A stretch of 64,000 nt of DNA from JAUHXS01 sp965213575 (GTDB lineage: Bacteria > Bacteroidota > Bacteroidia > Chitinophagales > JAUHXS01). Below, piece after piece: positions 17,012 through 26,438 of this stretch. The number at the start of each line of letters is the position of its first letter. The first letter of the stretch is position 1. The notes under the pieces are model-generated. The model saw only the letters and a program-made list of their open reading frames with translations, was not told the DNA's origin and ran no database searches. Position numbers and translations under genes: made by a program. The stretch spans positions 1 to 64,000 of the forward strand of contig CBDBZN010000020.1 in NCBI GenBank assembly GCA_965213575.1, read 5' to 3'.

Positions 17012-18145
17012 TTACTTAACAGTATTCAACATACGTCTTGAGCTTTTAATTACTTCACTACTTTGTTGTATCTTTTTAAAAGTAGTCAAAGCTTGTGCCA
17101 CCACTTGATCCATATTGTAGTATTTGTAAGTAGCTAACCTGCCTACAAAAATAGTGTCAGACTGGCCGGCTAAAACAGCATATCTTTGATATATTTCCTT
17201 ATTTTCTAAAGTAGGTATCGGATAATAAGGATCTCCTTCACTTTTAGGAAATTCATAAACGACTGTGGTTTTTTTATGTTGCTGATTAGTCAGGTATTTA
17301 AACTCTGTGATCCTGGTAAAGTCATAGTCATTCGGATAATTGATGGTACCGGTTTCCTGAAATCTTTCCTGGTCATACGTCTCAAACTTAAAGTTTAAAG
17401 ACCGGTAGGGAAGCTTGCCAAAGCAATAATCAAAATATTGATCAATCGGGCCGGTATAAACTAACTGCTTGTACTTCACTTCATTTGACAGGTTTTGATA
17501 ATCTGCATTCAGCATGATGTGAATATTAGGGTGAGCTAACATTTTTTCAAACATCTTGGTATAGCCGTGTAAAGGCATGGCTTGATAAGTATCGGTAAAA
17601 TAGCGGTCATCTTTATTGTTTCGCGTAGGTACCCTGGCTGTAACTGAAGGGTCCAGCTCAGATGGGTCAAGATCCCACTGCTTATTTGTATAGCCTTTGA
17701 AGAATTTTTCATACAGCTCTCTTCCTACCGCTTTTACTACTACATCTTCAGAGTTACGAACTTGTTTAATGTCTTCTGATTTTGAAGCAAAGAAGTCATC
17801 AAGCTGAGAAGAGCTGAGGTTTAATCCGTATAAACTATTAATGGTAGTTAAATTAATGGGAATAGGTACTTTTTGCCCATCTACACAGGCTAATACTTTA
17901 TGTTGGTAGTTTCTCCATTTAGTAAACTTGGATAAATAAGAAAATACAAGTTTACTATTGGTATGAAAAATATGTGGCCCGTATTTATGGACCAGTATAC
18001 CATCATTGTTGTAGAAATCATAGGCATTTCCTGCGATATGATTTCGTTTATCTATAAGTAATACTTTTTTATCACCTACGTTGGCTAGGCGTTCGGCTAA
18101 CACACTCCCGGCAAAGCCTGCCCCCACTATTAAGTAATCATACAT
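17012..18145 (-). CDS. glf: UDP-galactopyranose mutase
   Basis: Flavoenzyme that interconverts UDP-galactopyranose and UDP-galactofuranose for galactofuranose-containing surface glycans. The FAD-binding N terminus is YLIVGAGFAGSVLAERLA. KYGPHIFHTN, the WRNYQHKVLA region and RVPTRNNKDDRYF are conserved. Length 377 is normal. It is a lone gene flanked on both sides by about 430 bases of AT-rich noncoding DNA, with no other nucleotide-sugar gene next to it, so it may have been acquired on its own. Confidence 0.95.
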   Translation of the reverse strand: MYDYLIVGAGFAGSVLAERLANVGDKKVLLIDKRNHIAGNAYDFYNNDGILVHKYGPHIFHTNSKLVFSYLSKFTKWRNYQHKVLACVDGQKVPIPINLTTINSLYGLNLSSSQLDDFFASKSEDIKQVRNSEDVVVKAVGRELYEKFFKGYTNKQWDLDPSELDPSVTARVPTRNNKDDRYFTDTYQAMPLHGYTKMFEKMLAHPNIHIMLNADYQNLSNEVKYKQLVYTGPIDQYFDYCFGKLPYRSLNFKFETYDQERFQETGTINYPNDYDFTRITEFKYLTNQQHKKTTVVYEFPKSEGDPYYPIPTLENKEIYQRYAVLAGQSDTIFVGRLATYKYYNMDQVVAQALTTFKKIQQSSEVIKSSRRMLNTVK

Positions 18146-18536
18146 TCGCTACAGCTTTTGAGGTTGATGTTAGAACTTTATCTATATAAGTATGATAACA
18201 TGTTGATTTTTTAAATCTATTAGAAGTTTGGATCAAGTTAGATACCTCACTTTCTTTTTCTCGCATATTAGTTAATTAGCTTATACTCTTATTAGTACTA
18301 CTAATAATAAATATTATACCAATATTATTTTAAAGCAATCTACTTACCATATTATGTTAAAAGAATTGATCTAATCAGCTTAGAAATTATTTGCTTATAA
18401 ATTTCTAAAACTTGATAATTAAATGATGTATGTGGAATTAAAAACTCAATATGTGCAATTAAGTTCTACTATTACACCCAATAATAATCAATAAGTTATA
18501 AACTAATTAAAATAAAATAGTAATACCTTGAGAAAT
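18146..18536. other. AT-rich intergenic region upstream of glf
   Basis: No gene seen. It contains a 19-base palindrome, TTATTAGTA-C-TACTAATAA (18289-18307), 144 bases upstream of the glf start, which could be an operator. Otherwise it is low-complexity AT-rich sequence. Confidence 0.35.
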
Positions 18537-18566
18537 AAAAAAAGCCACTAAATGCAAGTGGCCTTT
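18537..18566 (-). terminator. Terminator of tRNA-Leu
   Basis: On the minus strand a GCCACT/AGTGGC stem (18562-18557 with 18549-18544) with a seven-base loop is followed by seven T residues. It starts eight bases after the tRNA 3' end. Confidence 0.75.
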
Positions 18567-18573
18567 AAAAGAG

Positions 18574-18655
18574 TGCGGATGAAGGGACTCGAACCCCCAC
18601 GCCGTGAAGCACTAGATCCTAAATCTAGCGTGTCTACCAATTTCACCACATCCGC
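18574..18655 (-). tRNA. tRNA-Leu(UAG)
   Basis: 82 bases read from the minus strand. The acceptor stem is GCGGATG/CATCCGC with discriminator A. The D arm includes GGTGAAATTGGTAGACA, and the anticodon stem-loop is CTAGA-TTTAGGA-TCTAG with anticodon TAG. A variable arm (TGCTTCACGGCGT) and T arm GGGGGTTCGAGTCCC follow. CCA is not encoded. The longer variable region fits a class II leucine tRNA. Confidence 0.95.
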
Positions 18656-18752
18656 ATTTTAATATTTTGCTATGCAAATTATTAGGGTAGCATTATTATC
18701 TGCGCGCACAAAAATACCAAATTATATTGAATATTGAATAAATTAAATATAA

Positions 18753-19376
18753 TCATTTTGATGCTGGACTTCCATTAATGTAGGGAATTCTTGTAACAAT
18801 TGAACGGCCTAAAGTCATCTCATCAGCATATTCTAATTCTCCGCCAAAAGAAATCCCCCGAGCAATAGCAGTAATATTTATATTATAAGGAGCAATTTTT
18901 TTGGACAGATAATATATCGTTGTATCTCCTTCAATTGTAGGACTTAATGCCATAATAATCTCTGCTATACCTCCCTCTTTTATACGCTTAAGCAGCGAAT
19001 CAATATTTAACATATCGGGCCCAATACCGTCCATAGGAGAAATCACTCCTCCTAATACATGATATAATCCGCGGTATTGATTAGTATTTTCAATAGCTAG
19101 AAAGTCACGAATACCTTCTACAACACACACTACCTCACGATTTCGAGAAGAATTTTTACATACTGAGCATAATTCTTCATCAGATATATTGTGACATTGT
19201 GAGCAAAATTTTACTTCTGCTTTCATTTTCACAAAAGTTTCGCTAAAACGAGTAACCTCGATTTCATCTTGATTTACTAGATGCAATACTAGCCTTAATG
19301 CCGTTTTTTTTCCAATACCCGGCAACTTAGAAAATTCAGCTACAGCATCTTCTATTAATTTTGAAGGAAATTGCAT
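18753..19376 (-). CDS. recR: Recombination protein RecR
   Basis: DNA-binding partner of RecO and RecF in recombinational repair. Visible in order are the helix-hairpin-helix LPGIGKKTALRL (18-29), a four-cysteine zinc finger (C58, C61, C70, C73), and the Toprim domain beginning VVCVVEGIRDFLAIE. The C-terminal ARGISFGGELEYADE block follows. Length 207 is normal. It appears monocistronic, upstream of tRNA-Leu on the same strand. Confidence 0.96.
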   Translation of the reverse strand: MQFPSKLIEDAVAEFSKLPGIGKKTALRLVLHLVNQDEIEVTRFSETFVKMKAEVKFCSQCHNISDEELCSVCKNSSRNREVVCVVEGIRDFLAIENTNQYRGLYHVLGGVISPMDGIGPDMLNIDSLLKRIKEGGIAEIIMALSPTIEGDTTIYYLSKKIAPYNINITAIARGISFGGELEYADEMTLGRSIVTRIPYINGSPASK

Positions 19377-19582
19377 TTACTATCTTTATACCGAAGATAC
19401 TTCAAAACAGCTATTTATACAATAATTACTAAGCTTATAAAACTTATTCTAATAAAAGTTTAAGATTGTATTTTTGAAGTTTAAAGATATTTTATGTTAT
19501 TTCAAATATTTATTAAGCAGTTTTATAGAATATACAAGCACGCTTCTAAAAATATTCATATAATTATGCGCAAAAAGCAAAT

Positions 19583-19957
19583 ATGGCGTTATCAGAAGTA
19601 AAGGTTGAGCGATTAAATGATGTTATATATACTATCTATCCCGAGGAAATTACACCATTAATAGCTAAGAAAATTCTTATAGAAAATGACCATTTAATTG
19701 AAATATTGGCAAAAGAAGGAAAACCTATATTGCTTTTAACAGACGCTTCTAATATGAAACGTGTATCTTTAGAAGCTAGAAAAGAGGCCATAGTATGGGC
19801 AAAAAGAGAACATTATAAAAAAATTGGAATCTTTGCTAAGAAAAATATATATGCGAAATATCTGATCAACATGGTACTAAAGGTTCTTAACAAATCAAAC
19901 ACTATCCGCTTTTTTGAAGATAAAAAATCAGCTATAAAGTGGCTTAAAAGTGCTTAA
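19583..19957 (+). CDS. SpoIIAA-like / STAS-type small protein
   Basis: A 124-residue soluble protein with alternating strands and helices (VIYTIYPEEITPLIAKKIL, KPILLLTDASNMKRVSLEAR, KKIGIFAKKNIYAKYLINMVL, TIRFFEDKKSAIKWL). This resembles the SpoIIAA-like proteins common in Bacteroidota. Such domains usually bind partner proteins or lipids; a precise role is unknown. It ends 11 bases before the hybrid kinase gene and is probably cotranscribed, so it may be an input or output partner of that kinase. Confidence 0.6.
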   Translation: MALSEVKVERLNDVIYTIYPEEITPLIAKKILIENDHLIEILAKEGKPILLLTDASNMKRVSLEARKEAIVWAKREHYKKIGIFAKKNIYAKYLINMVLKVLNKSNTIRFFEDKKSAIKWLKSA

Positions 19958-19968
19958 TTATTATCTAA

Positions 19969-22869
19969 GTGAGCAAAGAAAATGTAATTATTAATAAAAA
20001 ACATTTAGAAGAATTAGAAAGGTTTTTCGTCGAAATTGCCGGTGGAGACCTCAATACCACTTTATCAATCCCCTCTGAAGAAAATGAGTTATCAAATACT
20101 TATGTTGGGATTAAGCTGTTATTGGATACTGCTAAAGAAAAAATTTTTGAGTTGGAAAGGGAGATCATATTCCGACGAAAGATTTTACGCAAATCTTATA
20201 ACAATGAAAAAAAATATCTGGATTTATATGAAAATTCTCCTGATATGTTACTGTCTATAGCTATAGACAGTAAAAAAATTTTAGATTGTAATAATACGCT
20301 TCTTAAAAATTTAGGCTATTCAAAAGAAGAAGTTAAAGGCCGGTCAATATTTGATTTTTATCACCCACATTATATTCCTGCAGTTAATGAATCTTTTAAG
20401 GAATTCCTCACAACCGGTACTATATCCGGATTAGAGCTTTTTGTTAAAAAACATGACGGGAATTATATCCCTGTGCTATTAAAAGCTACAGCGATTAAAA
20501 ACAAGGAAGGCAAAATTATCGCTACTCGGTCAAGTTGGCGAGACATGAGTACTGAATATAGTGCTAAAAAAGCATTAGAAGAAAGCGAAAAGAGATACCG
20601 GGCGTTAAATAACAATGCATTTGATGCTATTATTATGGCCAATCATCATGGAGAAATTGTTTCTTGGAACAAAGGGGCAGAACATATTTTTCAATATACT
20701 GAAGAAGAAGTATTAAATGAAGATTTAACCAAAATCATGCCGGTTCGCTATAGAGCTAAACATTCAGAGGGTTTTTTAAAACACTTAACTACAGGTAAGA
20801 AGAATGTAATTGGACATGTAATAGAGCTAGAAGGCCTGAGAAAAAATGGAGAGGAATTTCCTATTGAAATTTCCCTATCATCTTGGGAATCTGACGGCAA
20901 GAAATTTTTTAGTGGGATTATCCGTGATATTACTATAAAAAGTATGCAAGAGCGGATAATAAGACAAAGTGAGGAAAAATATAGAACCTTGGTGCAGAAA
21001 ATGAACGAAGGTGTAATTATGCTTAACAAGAGAAATCAAATATATTTTGTAAATAATCATTTTGTATCTATGCTAGGTTATACTCATACAAAAGATATTC
21101 TTTACAAAAACCTTAATCAATTTACCATTGAAAAAGATTTATCCATTTTGCAGCAATGCTTAGAAACAAATGAAAGTAAGGAGATTCAATTATATACTAA
21201 AGATGGAAATATCAAATGGTGTCAAATTAAAACCAGCCACATTACACCCACATCAGATACTACTATCAATAAATTAGTGATATTAAATGATATTGATCAT
21301 TTAAAAAGAGCAAATATTACTCAAAAGCAACTTATAGAGCAGTTAAAATCTGCAAATGATGAAACTACCAGAGCCATGCAAACTAAAGAACGGTTTATGG
21401 CAAATATGAATCATGAGATCAGAACTCCTCTAAATGGCATATTAGGCTTGACAGATCTTTTACTAAGCACCAGATTAAACGCAAGACAAAGAGAATTTCT
21501 GTCTACCATAAAACATTCAGGAGATAATTTATTAGAGCTTATAAATATTTTGCTAGATTTTTCTAAAATGGATGCAGGAGAATTAAAATTGAATATAAGA
21601 AGTTTTAATCTTAAAGAGATTATTATAAAATCTATAAAGTTATATGAGGTTAACGCAAGCAAAAAAAGTATTAAACTAAGATATCATATAGATTCTCAAA
21701 TTCCTGAAGCTTTGATCGGAGATTCGGTGAGGATTAACCAAATATTAACAAACCTAATTAGCAATTCAATTAAATTCACAAAAGAAGGTATAGTTGATGT
21801 TGATGCAACCCTTAAGCATCAGGAAAATAAAATTTGTACTATTGAATTTAAGATATCAGATACGGGCCAAGGCATACCCAAAGATGCTCTTCCATATGTA
21901 TTTGAAAATTTTTTCCAAGAATCCAGAAATAATGATATAACAGAGGGCACGGGATTAGGGCTTGCAATTGTGAAGAAACTAGTTATGCTTCATGGTGGAG
22001 ATATCTCAGTAAAAAGCAAACTAGGTAAGGGTACAGTTTTTACTTTTTCCATTCAATGTGAAATTGATGAGGCAGTATCTAATAACAGTCATCGCCAAGA
22101 TAATTATGAAAATCAACCTCTCAATTTAAATGTGCTAGTAGCTGAAGACAATCCGGTTAATCAACTACTTATAAAAGAAATGCTTGCAGAATGGAACTGT
22201 AAAGTTACGATTACAAAAGATGGAAATGAAGTGATTGAAGAGATCAAAAAAAATCCTTATGACCTAATTTTAATGGATTTAATGATGCCTAACTTATCAG
22301 GTGATCAAGCTGCAAAGATAATAAGAGAAGAGCTCAATGCTGATATCCCAATTATTGTATTGACAGCAGATACTTTCCGAATTCAGGATAAAGCTATTTC
22401 TTCACTTTTTAATTCATACGTAATAAAGCCTTTTCAAGCCAATCAACTTCATAAAACTATTTCAGAAGTTACCGTTTCTAAAGAATATATGAATTATGAT
22501 GAAATCATAGATACCGGGAAATATCAGTATATAAATCCTGAAATTCTAGAAGAATATGCCGGCAGTAACCCTATTACGAGAATTAGGTTGGCCAAGATAT
22601 TAATCAAACAAGATGAAGAATTAATTAGAGAATTAAAAATATTATGTGAAGAACCCGGCAATGAAAAAAAGATTTTCCATTTAATACATAAACATAAAAC
22701 AGATGTTGAAGTATTAGGAAATATTAACTTAATAAGTTATACCAATAAAATTGAAAGCCTAGAAGATAGCGATCCTACCAATGAAAACATTTACAAATAC
22801 GCCAAATCCTATTACATTACACTTGAAAAAGCAATAGATGAATTGCAGCAATTTATTCATTCCAAATAA
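19969..22869 (+). CDS. Hybrid sensor histidine kinase: three PAS, HisKA, HATPase, receiver, HPt
   Basis: A 966-residue kinase with no evident membrane segment. Regions by residue: N-terminal helical part (1-80), PAS (about 83-200), PAS (about 205-325), PAS (about 333-445), HisKA with phospho-histidine H482 in NHEIRTPLNG, HATPase (N box around 590-600, SDTGQGIP at 630, GTGLGLAIVKK at 660), receiver (VLVAEDNPVNQLL, phospho-acceptor D770 in LILMDLMMP). A C-terminal HPt-like bundle carries candidate H907 in IHKHKTDVEVLG. The start is GTG, because no ATG occurs near the N terminus. Full relay chemistry is therefore in one chain. The nearby LytTR regulator, HPt protein and anchored receivers are likely partners. 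Confidence 0.9.
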   Translation: MSKENVIINKKHLEELERFFVEIAGGDLNTTLSIPSEENELSNTYVGIKLLLDTAKEKIFELEREIIFRRKILRKSYNNEKKYLDLYENSPDMLLSIAIDSKKILDCNNTLLKNLGYSKEEVKGRSIFDFYHPHYIPAVNESFKEFLTTGTISGLELFVKKHDGNYIPVLLKATAIKNKEGKIIATRSSWRDMSTEYSAKKALEESEKRYRALNNNAFDAIIMANHHGEIVSWNKGAEHIFQYTEEEVLNEDLTKIMPVRYRAKHSEGFLKHLTTGKKNVIGHVIELEGLRKNGEEFPIEISLSSWESDGKKFFSGIIRDITIKSMQERIIRQSEEKYRTLVQKMNEGVIMLNKRNQIYFVNNHFVSMLGYTHTKDILYKNLNQFTIEKDLSILQQCLETNESKEIQLYTKDGNIKWCQIKTSHITPTSDTTINKLVILNDIDHLKRANITQKQLIEQLKSANDETTRAMQTKERFMANMNHEIRTPLNGILGLTDLLLSTRLNARQREFLSTIKHSGDNLLELINILLDFSKMDAGELKLNIRSFNLKEIIIKSIKLYEVNASKKSIKLRYHIDSQIPEALIGDSVRINQILTNLISNSIKFTKEGIVDVDATLKHQENKICTIEFKISDTGQGIPKDALPYVFENFFQESRNNDITEGTGLGLAIVKKLVMLHGGDISVKSKLGKGTVFTFSIQCEIDEAVSNNSHRQDNYENQPLNLNVLVAEDNPVNQLLIKEMLAEWNCKVTITKDGNEVIEEIKKNPYDLILMDLMMPNLSGDQAAKIIREELNADIPIIVLTADTFRIQDKAISSLFNSYVIKPFQANQLHKTISEVTVSKEYMNYDEIIDTGKYQYINPEILEEYAGSNPITRIRLAKILIKQDEELIRELKILCEEPGNEKKIFHLIHKHKTDVEVLGNINLISYTNKIESLEDSDPTNENIYKYAKSYYITLEKAIDELQQFIHSK

Positions 22870-22872
22870 TAT

Positions 22873-23568
22873 TCACTTGATATTCAATTTATTCATTAAA
22901 TTATTTTTATAAGTACGACTGATCGGTAATAATCTTTTTCCTATAGATAAAGTATCACCTTCAATAGATTTAATATTTTTAATAGCTACAATATAAGACC
23001 TATGGATCCTAACAAATGCATCAGTAGGTAATTTTTTCTCCATGTCTTGCATGCTGGAGAGGATCATTATAGTTTTATCAGTTAAAATAACGTTAGTATA
23101 ATCACCATTGCCCTCAACAATTACAATATCATTTAAAGCAACATTTATAATTTTTTTTCCTTCTTTTAAAAATATACACATTTCATCCGAATTCTTTTTA
23201 GCTACCTCAGTTTGCTTTAATTTAGCAATGACTTTATTAACTGACATTAAAAATTCCTTGTATGGTATTGGCTTAATAAGATAATCCCATACATTCAGTT
23301 TAATGGCATCTATAGCATAGTCTTGATGAGAAGTAGTAATAATAACTGCGTAATCTCTTTGTAATGTTTTTAGGAAATCTAATCCATTTAAACCCGGCAT
23401 CTCAATATCAAGCAATAAAATGTTTATATCCTCATTTAACAGAACATTTTGAGCTTCAATAGTATTTTCAACGCTACCTGTTAAGGACAAAAATGAAGTA
23501 TCTTGAATATAATTTTCTAAAATAACTCTTTGAGCAACATTATCATCAACTATTAAACACTTATACAT
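22873..23568 (-). CDS. LytTR-family response regulator
   Basis: A 231-residue regulator. The receiver domain (1-120) has the acidic pair DD (8-9), phospho-acceptor D54 in LLLDIEMPG, and KP in YLIKPIPYKEF. The LytTR DNA-binding domain (about 130-231) has IVIVEGNGDYTNV and RIHRSYIVAIKNI. Such regulators bind direct repeats upstream of envelope or adhesion genes. The gene converges on the hybrid kinase with three bases between stops, which supports a functional link. Confidence 0.93.
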   Translation of the reverse strand: MYKCLIVDDNVAQRVILENYIQDTSFLSLTGSVENTIEAQNVLLNEDINILLLDIEMPGLNGLDFLKTLQRDYAVIITTSHQDYAIDAIKLNVWDYLIKPIPYKEFLMSVNKVIAKLKQTEVAKKNSDEMCIFLKEGKKIINVALNDIVIVEGNGDYTNVILTDKTIMILSSMQDMEKKLPTDAFVRIHRSYIVAIKNIKSIEGDTLSIGKRLLPISRTYKNNLMNKLNIK

Positions 23569-23613
23569 TCATTAACAGCTTTATAATTGCCGTATAATTT
23601 TTTTACTATTAAA

Positions 23614-24150
23614 TTATAATTTCTTTGCAATTATCGCTATTAAAGAAAAAGAGATTATAGTAATAAAGATTATTATTAACATAATCCTGAATAGTGATTG
23701 CCACTTTTGCTTTTTATACCATACATCTTGTGCCACAGACAATATGGGAAATAATATATTCCCTTTTTTTTCTAGAAAATGTTCCGGTTTAAGATTAGGA
23801 ATTTGCTTCATTAACTCTACTTTTTCATCTCCGGAAATAATAATAACTTGAATATTTTTGTTGATTTTTTCTGCTTGTTTTTTAACCCATGATCCCGTTT
23901 TCGGACTTTCTATGTTGTTTCGTTCTAGATGATAGTCAGTAACAATCAAATCAGGATTTAACTTATCAATAGCTCCAACACATTCATCTGCACTGGTAAA
24001 GGTGTGGACCCTATAATTTGAGTGTTCTTTAAATTCATCTTCCAATGCTCTTAAGTAGGCTACATTATCATCCACTAAAAAAACCGTAATGTTTATACCG
24101 GCTTTACCGGCAGCGTTTTGTTTTCTCGTTTCTGTATTTGATCGTTCCAT
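23614..24150 (-). CDS. Receiver-domain protein with C-terminal membrane anchor (first copy)
   Basis: A 178-residue protein made of a receiver domain (about 20-140) and a single C-terminal hydrophobic segment (about 153-175) with the basic end KKL. No DNA-binding or enzyme output domain is present. The phosphorylation site looks functional: acidic pair in FLVDDN, D72 in IVTDYHLE, S106 in IIISGDEK, lysine in FLEKKG. It resembles the product of 24727-25230 in layout and in the TDYHL and SGDEK motifs. It is in an array with an HPt gene and a LytTR gene. A role as a membrane-tethered phosphate sink or signalling platform is inferred. Confidence 0.82.
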   Translation of the reverse strand: MERSNTETRKQNAAGKAGINITVFLVDDNVAYLRALEDEFKEHSNYRVHTFTSADECVGAIDKLNPDLIVTDYHLERNNIESPKTGSWVKKQAEKINKNIQVIIISGDEKVELMKQIPNLKPEHFLEKKGNILFPILSVAQDVWYKKQKWQSLFRIMLIIIFITIISFSLIAIIAKKL

Positions 24151-24175
24151 AAGTTATAGTTATTAAAGGCTTGAT

Positions 24176-24556
24176 TTATGAGTCTTGAAATTCTTGATCA
24201 TAATACCTTTGCAATTCATCCATAATTTCATTGGCTAAATCGAGGAATTTTTCCACCTTATTAATATTGGGCTTGTTTTGATATACATGATTTTTATAAT
24301 CATTTTCTATAATTTTTATTAAATCATTAATTTCCTCATTTCCTAATAATGCGAAATTAGGTTTGAGTTTATGTATAATAGAATATATCCCATCCCAATT
24401 TTGTTTTTGCATCTCATTTTCTAACAGCTTAATATCAGCAGGTGTGTAATCTATAATTGCTTCTATTAATCTTTTTTTACGCTCTATATTATTACGACTC
24501 ATAATATCCAGCGTTTCAAATTTCAAATATTTATATGAATTGTTTTCTGTTTGCAT
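24176..24556 (-). CDS. Stand-alone HPt phosphotransfer protein
   Basis: A 126-residue all-helical protein with the HPt signature IIHKLKPNFALLG; the phospho-histidine is H62. Flanking helices fit the four-helix bundle. Such proteins shuttle phosphate between receiver domains. It lies 25 bases upstream of one tail-anchored receiver gene and 170 bases downstream of the other, so it probably connects them to the hybrid kinase or the LytTR regulator. Confidence 0.82.
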   Translation of the reverse strand: MQTENNSYKYLKFETLDIMSRNNIERKKRLIEAIIDYTPADIKLLENEMQKQNWDGIYSIIHKLKPNFALLGNEEINDLIKIIENDYKNHVYQNKPNINKVEKFLDLANEIMDELQRYYDQEFQDS

Positions 24557-24726
24557 ATTATAAGCAGGCGATGGTTTAGAGCACCAATTATAACAAATTA
24601 GGTTTTACAATGGTATATATTCCGCAACCCTCTCGTTTTGCATTGTTGGTTAATTGATTCTGTTGTAGTTTCTTTTAATAATATTTAGGCAAATTTTTTA
24701 AAAATATTTCCATAACCTAGATCATG

Positions 24727-25230
24727 CTAATTAACTAACATGTAAAAAACTATTATTAATGCTGCTACAAAAATAAATACTAGGGCTGACTTCCACACAT
24801 TCTTATTAACCTGGTTTTCAATATATTGTTTTATTGTTCCATGTTCTTTATCATCTTTTATTAAGATTTGATTAGCAGGAACTTCTTTATTAGCAGCATT
24901 TAAAAGATTAATTTTTTCATCTCCCGAAATTAATATAGTTTTAATTTCGGGGTTATGTTCTTTAATTTTCTTTATCAACTCAGCTCCATCTAATGAATCA
25001 TGCTGATTATTTAAATGATAATCAGTTATAATGAAATTAGGTTTTAAATATAAATTATCTAAACAAGCTTTTGCGGTTGTAAATGTATGGATAGATAGAT
25101 GTGGATTATCTGATAATTGAGCTTTAGCAATAGTTAAATATGATACATTATCATCTACAATAAATATTGTTGCAGGTTCCTTTTGATCATAAATATTTAA
25201 ATAGTTTGCATTTTCTATATATGTTTCCAT
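24727..25230 (-). CDS. Receiver-domain protein with C-terminal membrane anchor (second copy)
   Basis: A 167-residue paralogue of the 23614-24150 product. The receiver domain spans about 20-140, with the acidic pair in FIVDDN, D70 in IITDYHLN, S102 in ILISGDEK and K125 in ILIKDD. One hydrophobic segment (about 147-165) ends the protein two residues from the C terminus, a tail-anchor layout. There is no N-terminal signal, so the receiver should face the cytoplasm. No output domain is present. A 236-base gap with no gene precedes it. Confidence 0.82.
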   Translation of the reverse strand: METYIENANYLNIYDQKEPATIFIVDDNVSYLTIAKAQLSDNPHLSIHTFTTAKACLDNLYLKPNFIITDYHLNNQHDSLDGAELIKKIKEHNPEIKTILISGDEKINLLNAANKEVPANQILIKDDKEHGTIKQYIENQVNKNVWKSALVFIFVAALIIVFYMLVN

Positions 25231-25466
25231 GACTATTTTATTATAATTTAGGATTCTACCGAAGTAAAATGTTCAATCTTCATGCCTAATAGATAATATA
25301 TGTACAAAAAATCTATTATTGAACTCAGATTTTACTTTAAATATTTAATTAAAATCTTAAAATAGCAACTATTACGAATAGTTTTTCAAATTTTAAAATT
25401 CCCGAAATGCTTGTATTTGATTAATGAAAGATACGGGAAAATATTCTACAATGCTAGAGGTAAATC

Positions 25467-26438
25467 TTACTTAGATTGACTTAAATATACTTTTGCCACT
25501 CTTTCTATTGTTTTTTCTATAGGAGCAAATTCAAATCCTATTTTATTCTTAATTTTATAATTATCGTATGCAGCATGTGTTGTACTAATATTTACAGATT
25601 GTTCCGTTATAAAAGTTTTACTTCCTGAGATTAAGCTCCAGAATTTACTTAATCGCCACAGTAATTCACCTCGCATTCGATCAATTTTAATTGATGGTGG
25701 CTCTGCACCTAATTGCTGCGCCACTACCTCTATAAGTGTTTTATAATATATATTTTGAGCAGAAACTATAAATCGTTCCGAGATTATATCACTCTTCATA
25801 AACGTGATCATAGCTCTTACTACATCTTTAACATCTACAAAACCGTTATGGCCAGTAGTATAGTATTTTAATCTGTTATCTACAATTTTGAAAATATTTG
25901 GGGTTCCTTTATCCCAATCTCCTTCACCTATAATTACAGATGGATTAATTATAACAGCGTTTAAACCTTCTGCAATGCCTCGCCACACTTCTTTCTCCGC
26001 TAAATACTTAGATAGGCTGTAATCTGAATGTTTTTTATAATTCTTCCATTCATTATCTTCATTGATTAATATTTTACCATTAGCCTTCCCAAGTGCAGCA
26101 ATAGAACTAACATATACTAATTTCTTAATATTTTGCTCTAAAGCCAGGTTTACGATATTTGTAGTGCCTTCTACATTTACATCGAATAGATTTTTTTTAT
26201 CAGCTTTATCGAATGAAACAATTGCAGCACAATGGTAAATTTCTGTTACACCCTCCATCGCATCTTCTAATGTACCTATATCTAGTACATTACCCTCTAC
26301 CCATTCTACTTTTTTTAACTTACGCTGTATCCCAGAAAATCTTCCCCTATAAATAGCCCGTACACTTTGATTTTGACTACATAGCTCCTTCAAAAGATGT
26401 TGCCCCAAAAATCCGGTTCCTCCTGTAACTAAGATCAT
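25467..26438 (-). CDS. NAD-dependent epimerase/dehydratase (extended SDR)
   Basis: A 323-residue extended short-chain dehydrogenase. The cofactor loop is VTGGTGFLGQHLL, and the catalytic YxxxK is YSLSK within SDYSLSKYLAEKEV. VYVSSIAALG and INPSVIIGEGDW fit the dihydroflavonol-4-reductase-like group that is common in Bacteroidota. The substrate is unknown. It overlaps anmK by four bases (ATGA) and is translated downstream of it. Confidence 0.85.
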   Translation of the reverse strand: MILVTGGTGFLGQHLLKELCSQNQSVRAIYRGRFSGIQRKLKKVEWVEGNVLDIGTLEDAMEGVTEIYHCAAIVSFDKADKKNLFDVNVEGTTNIVNLALEQNIKKLVYVSSIAALGKANGKILINEDNEWKNYKKHSDYSLSKYLAEKEVWRGIAEGLNAVIINPSVIIGEGDWDKGTPNIFKIVDNRLKYYTTGHNGFVDVKDVVRAMITFMKSDIISERFIVSAQNIYYKTLIEVVAQQLGAEPPSIKIDRMRGELLWRLSKFWSLISGSKTFITEQSVNISTTHAAYDNYKIKNKIGFEFAPIEKTIERVAKVYLSQSK

